From assembly GCA_039029135.1 (NCBI GenBank), contig JBCCGT010000006.1, positions 169,353 to 233,352 on the forward strand: a DNA stretch of 64,000 nt. Reading direction: 5' to 3'. A model generated the notes under the pieces. The model was not told the origin of the DNA. It ran no database searches and worked only from the letters and a program-made list of their open reading frames with translations. Numbering within the stretch: the first letter of the stretch is position 1; each line of letters opens with the position of its first letter. A program made the position numbers and the translations under genes. The DNA comes from JALZVT01 sp039029135 (GTDB taxonomy: Bacteria; Pseudomonadota; Gammaproteobacteria; Pseudomonadales; Azotimanducaceae). This document shows, piece by piece, positions 58,424-64,000 of the stretch.

Positions 58424-60295
58424 TTACGAGGCCGTCGCGTCCAGATCCCCGGTAAACCCCAGCGACTGAATATCGTAGAGCTTGCGGTACAGGCCGTCGT
58501 CGCGCGCCATCAGGCTGTCGTGCGTGCCCTCTTCCACGATGCGGCCGCGATCGAACACCAGGATGCGGTCGACCGCGCGAATGGTTGACAGGCGATGCGC
58601 GATGACGATGGCCGTGCGGCCTTGCAGCAGCGTCGCGATTGCCGCCTGAATCTGCAGCTCCGTCACCGAGTCGAGCGACGAAGTCGCCTCGTCGAGAATC
58701 AGGATGGGCGCATCGGCCAGAATCGCGCGGGCGATCGCGACGCGCTGGCGTTCGCCGCCGGACAGCTTGATGCCGCGCTCGCCGACGAGCGTGTCATAGC
58801 CGTCGTCCAGGCGTTCGATGAAGTCGTGCGCGTGGGCCTGACGGCTCGCCGCAAAGATCTCATCACGACTGGCCCCGGGCTTCGCGTAGGCGATGTTCTC
58901 CATTAGCGTGCGGTGAAACAGGATCGGCTCCTGCGGCACGAGCGAGATCGCATCGCGCAGGCTCGCCTGCTGCACGCTCGCGATGTTCTGGCCGTCCACC
59001 CGTATTTCCCCAGCGTCGACGTCGTACAGTCGCTGCAGCAGTTTCACCAGCGTGGTCTTGCCAGCGCCGCTCTCGCCCACGAGCGCCACCTTCTCGCCCG
59101 GACGAATGCTGAGGTTGAGATCCTCGTACACCGCGCTCGGCTGGTTGTCGTATTTGAAGCGGATGTCGGTGAAGCTGATGGCGCCCGGACCCGGCAGAAA
59201 CCGACCGGCGTTGGGCGCGTCTGCCACCTGCGGCGCCGTCTCCTCGATCTGCACCAGATCATCCAGTTCGTTGATCGATCGCTGCAGATTGCGAATCTGC
59301 CAGCCGATGTTGCGCAGATAGCCGTTGACGATGAAATAGGTCGTGATGACGTAGACGAGATCTTCGACGCTCGCCGCCGCGCTCTCGGCCTGAACTAAAA
59401 CGATGCTCAGCAGACCGCCGAGCATCAGGACGATCAGGATGGCCTGGACGCCGCCGGCGTTCATGCTGCGCAGCCAGGCATGGCGGGCCGCGCCGCGCCA
59501 GTGATCGGAGACGCCGTGCAGCCGGCCGTCCTCGCGGGCCTCGGCGCCGAAGGCTTTGATCACGCTGTTGCAGGTGATCGCGTCCGCCAGCGCGCCGCCG
59601 AGTCGGGTGTCGGCGGCGTTGGAGCGCCGATTCGCCGGCGCAACGTAGGTGAGCGACAGCGTGATCGAAACTGTGAGAAACAGCGTCACCGCGACCACGA
59701 AGTAGGTGCCCAACATCGGGTCGCGCAGATACATCGATAGCGCGAAACCAAACAGCAGCAGAAACGCGGGGCCGAGGTCCATGACGACGGTATCGGCGAA
59801 GGAGTCGTAGGCCCACATGCCGCGCGTGATCATGCGCACCGTGGAGCCGGCGAAGTTGTTTGCGTGCCAGTCCGAGCTGAAGCGTTGTACCGTGCCGAAG
59901 CCGTCCGTCACCATGCTGTGCATGGTGCTGGACGCGAGCGTCATCCACAGACGCAGGTAAAGATGCTGCACCAGCGAGCGGCCCGCGAACACGGCGAGCA
60001 GAATCCACATCGCGGACCAGGCCGCGTCTTTCGCCTGTCCCGCCGCTGCACCTGCATCGCTCTCGGCCATGAACGCCTGCACGGCGACGACGAGGTTCGC
60101 AGACGCGCTGGGTATCAGCACCTCCAGAGCGATGGCCAGCAGCGTGCCGCCGACGATGGTCCAGAACAGCAGCGGTAGGCGCTGCCAGTAGCGCCAGATG
60201 AAGGCGAACACCGCGCTGACGGCGACGTCGCGCTGCGGCGTTTGATCGGCTGCTTCCTCTGCGGACTCGAGTCCGCCTTCTGCCACTTCGGTCAT
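58424..60295 (-). CDS. ABC transporter, fused membrane and ATPase domains (exporter half-transporter)
   Basis: About 623 residues from the ATG at 60295, chosen for AGGGA 9 bases before it; two ATGs lie 9 and 18 bases upstream. Residues ~30-330 form a six-helix exporter domain (LLFWTIVGGTLLAIALEVLIP, FLLLFGFALSMYLRD, YFVVAVTLFLTVSITLSLTYV). The nucleotide-binding domain has Walker A GESGAGKTT, Q-loop VPQEPILFH, signature LSGGERQR, Walker B ILILDEATSSLD and H-loop IAHRLSTI. It acts as a homo- or heterodimer exporting a lipid, peptide or drug, like MsbA-type proteins. No partner gene is adjacent. Confidence 0.93.
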   Translation of the reverse strand: MTEVAEGGLESAEEAADQTPQRDVAVSAVFAFIWRYWQRLPLLFWTIVGGTLLAIALEVLIPSASANLVVAVQAFMAESDAGAAAGQAKDAAWSAMWILLAVFAGRSLVQHLYLRLWMTLASSTMHSMVTDGFGTVQRFSSDWHANNFAGSTVRMITRGMWAYDSFADTVVMDLGPAFLLLFGFALSMYLRDPMLGTYFVVAVTLFLTVSITLSLTYVAPANRRSNAADTRLGGALADAITCNSVIKAFGAEAREDGRLHGVSDHWRGAARHAWLRSMNAGGVQAILIVLMLGGLLSIVLVQAESAAASVEDLVYVITTYFIVNGYLRNIGWQIRNLQRSINELDDLVQIEETAPQVADAPNAGRFLPGPGAISFTDIRFKYDNQPSAVYEDLNLSIRPGEKVALVGESGAGKTTLVKLLQRLYDVDAGEIRVDGQNIASVQQASLRDAISLVPQEPILFHRTLMENIAYAKPGASRDEIFAASRQAHAHDFIERLDDGYDTLVGERGIKLSGGERQRVAIARAILADAPILILDEATSSLDSVTELQIQAAIATLLQGRTAIVIAHRLSTIRAVDRILVFDRGRIVEEGTHDSLMARDDGLYRKLYDIQSLGFTGDLDATAS

Positions 60296-60459
60296 GGCCG
60301 GCATCCCTGGCAAGCGGGGGCGGGATTCTATGCCTGCCGGCGGCGACGCGCAGCTTTTCGTTGGGCCGCTGTGGGTGTGTTGAGCGCGCTGCGTGCGGTC
60401 GCGGCGCTATCCGCCGGCGAGATCGACGGCGTCCGGCGACGTGAACGAAATGGCGGCGC

Positions 60460-61605
60460 TCAGAGAACGCGCTCGCCGCGGGCCCAGACCGCGGCGGGCT
60501 CGGTCAGCGCCGCGAGATCGTCGAGGGGATTGTGCGGCAGCAGCAGCAGGTCGGCGGACAGACCCGAGGCGATGGCGCCGGTTGTGCCGCCGAGACCAAT
60601 GGCGCTTGCGGCGTCCGCGGTCGCACTCGTGATGGCTTCGGCGTTGGTGAGACCGGCGATCCTGGCGAACACGCCGACCGCCTTGGGCAGATCCTTATGC
60701 CAGACGCCCGGAATCCCGGCGTCGGTTGAGGCGACCAGCCGCACGCCGGCGGCGCGCATCGCGTCGAAACAACCGCGCAGCGTCTTCACCATGTCGCTGC
60801 CGGAATCGAGGAATCGCTGCCAGCCGGCGTTGATCGTGGGTGACACCCAGGTACCCCGGCGCGCCATCTCCGCCACAACGTCCGGTCGAAAGTCGCTAGC
60901 CCACTTGCCGCTGTCGCCAACCCAGGAACAGTGCTCGATGGTGGTGATACCCGCGCGCGCGGCGAAGTCGATGCCTTCGGAGCCGTGGCAGTGGGCCGCG
61001 GTGTGCACGCCCGCCGCATCGGCAGCGGCCACCATCGCCTGGATGAAGGCGAGCGGAAACTGGGCCTTCGACGGCTTGCTGTCGGGCGTGAAGCGACCGC
61101 CGGTCGCCATGATCTTGAGGAGGTCGGCGCCGTGCTCGAGCTGCCTGGCGAAGACCGCCTCGCCCTCTTCGACTGTGGTCGCCTCGCCGCCCCAGAAGTG
61201 GCAGTGGCCACCGACAGAAGTAATCGGCTGCCCGGCACACAGCAGCCGCGGCCCGATCACGGTTCCGGCGGCGATGCGGTCGCGCAGCTCGATCTCGGCC
61301 CAGGCGCCGCCGCCGAGATCGCGGGCGGTCGTGATGCCTGCGCGTACCATGCCGCCCGCGCGCTCGGCCATGGCGTCCAGGTCGCGCGGCGCGTCCGGTG
61401 CCGGTGGCGTCTTATCGGCGGGGTCGAGCTCCATGTGCACGTGGCAGTCGATAAGACCGGGAATGAGCCAGCCGTCCTCGCCGTCGAAGGTATCGGACTG
61501 CGCCCCCGTCGCGGCGAGAGCGCTGATGCTGCCGTCCGCGAGATCGACGCTGCGCTCGGCGCGCACCTGACGACCGTCGAAGATGTTGACGTTGGTGATG
61601 CGCAT
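60460..61605 (-). CDS. Amidohydrolase-family protein
   Basis: 381 residues. The TIM-barrel metal site is complete: HVH in LIDCHVHMEL, the Lys in DLLKIMATGG, HCHG at strand 5, IEHC at strand 6 and STDAG at strand 8. An N-terminal small beta-domain starts RITNVNIFDG. Members hydrolyse amide bonds, for example in Xaa-Pro peptides or imidazolone-type compounds; ARFTP and KPSK segments do not narrow this. It is cytosolic by sequence and stands alone, divergent from the DUF2277 gene. Confidence 0.9.
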   Translation of the reverse strand: MRITNVNIFDGRQVRAERSVDLADGSISALAATGAQSDTFDGEDGWLIPGLIDCHVHMELDPADKTPPAPDAPRDLDAMAERAGGMVRAGITTARDLGGGAWAEIELRDRIAAGTVIGPRLLCAGQPITSVGGHCHFWGGEATTVEEGEAVFARQLEHGADLLKIMATGGRFTPDSKPSKAQFPLAFIQAMVAAADAAGVHTAAHCHGSEGIDFAARAGITTIEHCSWVGDSGKWASDFRPDVVAEMARRGTWVSPTINAGWQRFLDSGSDMVKTLRGCFDAMRAAGVRLVASTDAGIPGVWHKDLPKAVGVFARIAGLTNAEAITSATADAASAIGLGGTTGAIASGLSADLLLLPHNPLDDLAALTEPAAVWARGERVL

Positions 61606-61691
61606 GGCGGCGTCCCCGGGTCAGAGCTTGTCGATCCTACGCGCAGTCGTGGCACACTGGCGAGCGCGCTAGGTGCAAACGAGGGTTCGCC

Positions 61692-61976
61692 ATGTGTCGC
61701 AACATCCGGACGCTGCACAACTTCGCGCCGCCCGCGACCGCCGAGGAGGTGCAGGACGCGGCGCTGCAGTATGTGCGTAAACTCAGCGGCACGCGTAAGC
61801 CGTCCAAGGCCAACGCGGCCGCATTCGATACCGCGGTCGCGGAGATTGCGGCGGCGACCCAGCGACTGCTGGACGGCCTGACGACGACTGCCCCGCCGCG
61901 CGATCGGGAGGTCGAGGCCGCGCGGGCACGGGAGCGCAGCGCTCGACGGTTCGCCGCGCAGCGCAGCTCGGGCTAG
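61692..61976 (+). CDS. DUF2277 protein
   Basis: 94 residues. The conserved start MCRNIRTLHNFAPPAT, followed by EEVQDAALQYVRKLSGTRKPSKANAAAFDTAVAEI, defines DUF2277, a short helical family of unknown role. The C-terminal ~25 residues are Arg/Glu-rich and variable. It overlaps nothing and is convergent with the MaoC-like gene, with 9 bases between the stops. Confidence 0.92.
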   Translation: MCRNIRTLHNFAPPATAEEVQDAALQYVRKLSGTRKPSKANAAAFDTAVAEIAAATQRLLDGLTTTAPPRDREVEAARARERSARRFAAQRSSG

Positions 61977-61985
61977 CGCGGCGCC

Positions 61986-62459
61986 TCAGTCCGCCGCCGG
62001 CTGCGGGAACCAGTAGGTCAGATATTCCGCATACAGCACGCGGCCGTCGATGCCCTGCGCTTCGATCTCATGACAGTTCTTCAGCAGCCACTCGCCGTTA
62101 CCCTTGTCCGTCGCGTCCGCCAGCGTGATGTGCGAGCGCAGGCGCACGCCGTCGCCGATGACCACGGGCTTTAAAACGCGGACCCGATCGAGGCCATAGT
62201 TCAGCGGATTGACGCCGTCGATGGGCTGCAGTCCCGCGTCGCGAAAGAAGTGCGACAGCAGCGCCACCATGTGAAACCCGTGCACGATCGTGCCGCCGTA
62301 CGGCCCGCGGGACGCCACCTCCACGTCGCAGTGGCCGGGCGTGCGCCAGCGCGTAACCTCGCCGAAGACGTTGACCTGCGTCTGGTCGAGAAACACCCAA
62401 TCGCTGACGCCCAGCTTGTCACCGACGCGCTCGCGCGCCTCGCTTAATCGAAACCCCAT
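61986..62459 (-). CDS. MaoC-like hot-dog-fold protein
   Basis: 157 residues. The hot-dog fold of MaoC dehydratases is recognised from DWVFLDQTQVNVFGEVTRW, GTIVHGFHMVALL and LNYGLDRVRVLKPVVIGDGVRLRSHI. The active-site motif GDxNPxH of R-specific enoyl-CoA hydratases is not intact: the region reads WRTPGHCDVEVA. It may act on another thioester or be structural. It follows the DadA-like gene on the same strand after 76 bases, with a hairpin between them. Confidence 0.85.
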   Translation of the reverse strand: MGFRLSEARERVGDKLGVSDWVFLDQTQVNVFGEVTRWRTPGHCDVEVASRGPYGGTIVHGFHMVALLSHFFRDAGLQPIDGVNPLNYGLDRVRVLKPVVIGDGVRLRSHITLADATDKGNGEWLLKNCHEIEAQGIDGRVLYAEYLTYWFPQPAAD

Positions 62460-62486
62460 GTTTCCCCCGTTCGGTCTAGCGAGCTG

Positions 62487-62512
62487 TTGAAAAGCGATTC
62501 GCAGGGTCGCTT
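62487..62512 (-). terminator. Hairpin with T-tract after the DadA-like gene
   Basis: On the minus strand AAGCGA, nine bases and TCGCTT form a stem that ends in TTTTC. It lies 24 bases after the end of the FAD oxidoreductase gene and before the MaoC-like start. Stem length is only six pairs. Confidence 0.45.
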
Positions 62513-62535
62513 GTCACCAAGCTGCAAGTGCGAGT

Positions 62536-63870
62536 CTACAGGCCCGGTCCCGGCACCATGGGCGTGCCATCGTCGAAGCGCGCGAAGCGAAACCGCGTCA
62601 GGTCATGCTGCGGCGCGTCGCCCAGCACCATGCGCGCCATCACCTTGCCCGCGCCGGGCCCGATGCCGAAGCCGTGACCGCTGAAGCCGGTGGCGAGATA
62701 GAACCCCGGCCAGCCGCGAACCTCATCCATGACGGGCACCACGTCGGGCAGCACATCGATCATGCCCGCCCAAGCCTGCGCAAACGGTACCGCGCCGAGC
62801 GTCGGGACGCGATCGATCAGCGCGTTGCGCATGTCGCGTAGCGCCACTCGGGATGGCGGCGGGTTCAGGACGCGTGTGCGTTCGAACGGCGACTGTGCAT
62901 CGGCCTGCCAGTGGCGCTGCGGGAACAGCCGGTCCAGCAGGTCGTCGCCGAAGCGCAGCCGCAGCTCCACCGTCGATGCTCGCAACGCCGGCCAGTAGGC
63001 GCGTGCAAAACGCACGCTGTCGAGACCCACGTAGTGCTCGTTGATGCCGTTGGCCGCGACGGTGTAGCCGCCGTCGGCGCGGCGGCGTATGGAGACCTCG
63101 CCCAGTACTGCCCCGCCGGCGTAGATGTCGGGTGCTGCGAGCGTGCGCGCGACCGTCGAGCGGACGGTGAGCTGGGGCAGACGAATGCCCAGGTTGCCCA
63201 GGAACAGCGTGGACCAGGCGCCGCCGGCCAATACGATCGACTGCGTGCGCACGCTGCCGTGCTCGGTCACAAGGCCTGTGACTCTGCCGGCCTCGCGCTC
63301 GATCGTGCGCACCGCGCAGTTCTCGCGGATCAGGCCACCCCGGGCGCGCAGTCCGCGCGCGAGTGCTGGGACGGCCTTCCAGGGCTCTGCCCGACCGTCG
63401 CTCGGCGTGAACAGCCCGCCGCGCCACTGCCCCGGTTTGTCGCCGATGCGCTCATCGACCTCGTCGGCGGACAGCATGCGCGAGTCGAGCTGCTGTGGCG
63501 TCGCGACGTCGCGCAGCCAGGATTCGTAGTGCGCAAGCTGGGCCTCGTTCTCGGCGGCGTACAGCACGCCCTGGCGCGTGAAGCCGATGTCCGTGTCCAG
63601 GTCGGCTGCGATCTGCTCCCAGGCGTTGATGCCGTCGGTGGCGATCGGCAGCTCTGCGGCGTCGCGGCCTTGCTGGCGTATCCAGCCCCAGTTGCGGCTC
63701 GACTGTTCCCCGGCCACTCGGCCTTTGTCGCAAACCAGCACAGAGACGCCGCTTTGACGCAGGAACCAGGCTGTCGCGATGCCGATGACGCCGCCGCCGA
63801 TGACGGCGACATCGACGGCCTCCGGTAGCCGGTCGCTGAATTGAACAGGGCTGGCGTCGCTGGTAATCAC
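62536..63870 (-). CDS. FAD-dependent oxidoreductase, D-amino acid dehydrogenase (DadA)-like
   Basis: 444 residues. The FAD fold begins VDVAVIGGGVIGIATAWFLRQSG, then CDKGRVAGEQSSRNWGWIRQQGRD, the DAO-family segment after the GxGxxG motif. C-terminal sugar/FAD contacts are LATGFSGHGFGIGPGAGKVMARM. Members oxidise D-amino acids, glycine/sarcosine or related amines, often with the electron going to the respiratory chain. No partner subunits are adjacent. It is upstream of the MaoC-like gene. Confidence 0.9.
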   Translation of the reverse strand: MITSDASPVQFSDRLPEAVDVAVIGGGVIGIATAWFLRQSGVSVLVCDKGRVAGEQSSRNWGWIRQQGRDAAELPIATDGINAWEQIAADLDTDIGFTRQGVLYAAENEAQLAHYESWLRDVATPQQLDSRMLSADEVDERIGDKPGQWRGGLFTPSDGRAEPWKAVPALARGLRARGGLIRENCAVRTIEREAGRVTGLVTEHGSVRTQSIVLAGGAWSTLFLGNLGIRLPQLTVRSTVARTLAAPDIYAGGAVLGEVSIRRRADGGYTVAANGINEHYVGLDSVRFARAYWPALRASTVELRLRFGDDLLDRLFPQRHWQADAQSPFERTRVLNPPPSRVALRDMRNALIDRVPTLGAVPFAQAWAGMIDVLPDVVPVMDEVRGWPGFYLATGFSGHGFGIGPGAGKVMARMVLGDAPQHDLTRFRFARFDDGTPMVPGPGL

Positions 63871-63898
63871 GGTGAATAGCTCGGGTTAGGAGAGTGCT

Positions 63899-63923
63899 GG
63901 GGTCAGAGTAAGGGGTCAGAGTA
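63899..63923 (+). repeat. Two direct copies of GGGGTCAGAGTA
   Basis: GGGGTCAGAGTA occurs at 63899-63910 and 63912-63923. GGGGTCAGAGTA is a repeat core often seen flanking REP-associated tyrosine transposase (RAYT) genes in gammaproteobacteria, where it pairs with TACTCTGACCCC. An inverted GACCCC occurs at 63959-63964. Confidence 0.6.
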
Positions 63924-63964
63924 GGGGGGGGGGGGGGCGGGATGAGTACCCCCCCCCCGACCCC
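63924..63964. other. Poly-G (14) and poly-C (10) tract, probable assembly or sequencing problem
   Basis: 14 G run into CGGGATGAGTA and then 10 C followed by GACCCC. Homopolymers this long are unlike the rest of the window and can pair as a hairpin. The true sequence may be a REP hairpin that was misread or mis-assembled. Confidence 0.55.
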
Positions 63965-64000
63965 AAAATAAAAGAGACCCACGGTCGTGAGCGCGGGAGG

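Noticed and set aside
1..64000. CRISPR arrays, tRNA, rRNA, insertion sequences, prophage genes
   Set aside because: Nothing with the needed repeats, cloverleaf signals or transposase/phage motifs was seen. Weak tRNA signals cannot be fully excluded by eye.

Overview
The window looks like one continuous chromosomal stretch of a high-GC, Gram-negative heterotroph, most likely a gammaproteobacterium. The signs are a glmU-glmS pair, a TonB-dependent receptor, many lipoproteins with Cys lipoboxes, a UvrD helicase and an HpaR-type MarR regulator. Taxonomy is inferred from gene content only. I saw no rRNA, tRNA, CRISPR array or insertion sequence. The last 100 bases hold REP-like repeats and a suspicious poly-G/poly-C tract.

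Layout. 1-4.4 kb: the end of a glycosyltransferase locus and a large STAND-like ATPase. 4.4-8.6 kb: an unrecognised small protein, then glmU and glmS for UDP-GlcNAc synthesis. 8.6-14.7 kb, minus strand: GST, FAD amine oxidase, ThDP-dependent decarboxylase and a LanC-like protein. 14.9-23.8 kb: mixed genes (DUF1801 protein, alpha/beta hydrolase, divergent PRPP synthetase, HDAC-like deacetylase, PPOX-fold protein, di-heme peroxidase, HEAT-like lipoprotein, beta-helix protein). 23.9-29.6 kb: a class I amidotransferase divergent from a P450 / glutamine-synthetase-like / class III aminotransferase / APH-kinase operon. 29.7-39.5 kb: a six-gene minus-strand operon (TetR, HAD, transaminase, MFS, Tm-1-like, PaiB-like) divergent from a TonB receptor and an aldehyde dehydrogenase. 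39.5-42.5 kb: a sulfotransferase and a sulfatase, head to head. 42.5-47.5 kb: an hpa-type meta-cleavage operon with a LigAB-type dioxygenase. 47.5-48.6 kb: a candidate selenoprotein. 48.8-64 kb: DUF1287 protein, CYP153-like P450, uvrD, orphan TRAP binding protein, enoyl-CoA hydratase, msrB, a basic repeat protein, MOSC-globin pair, ABC exporter, amidohydrolase, MaoC-like protein and a DadA-like oxidoreductase.

The strongest unusual result is at 47550-48626. Two half-genes in one frame are separated only by a TGA at 47925-47927. Read as selenocysteine, that TGA falls on the second cysteine of an AhpD active site (Glu, 11 residues, C-x-x-U, 3 residues, His). A perfect 8-bp hairpin with a GUG loop begins 17 nt after the TGA, where a bacterial SECIS is expected. 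This is very probably an AhpD-like selenoprotein that a standard annotation would split in two.

The second result is a shared palindrome, TTAAC-NN-GTTAA. It lies between the amidotransferase and the P450 operon (24715-24728) and again between hpaR and hpaE (43049-43060). It suggests that one HpaR-like regulator controls both loci. The P450 locus resembles gamma-glutamylamide pathways for amine breakdown (a GS-like ligase plus a class I amidotransferase-like hydrolase), with a P450 as the oxidase; this is a hypothesis.
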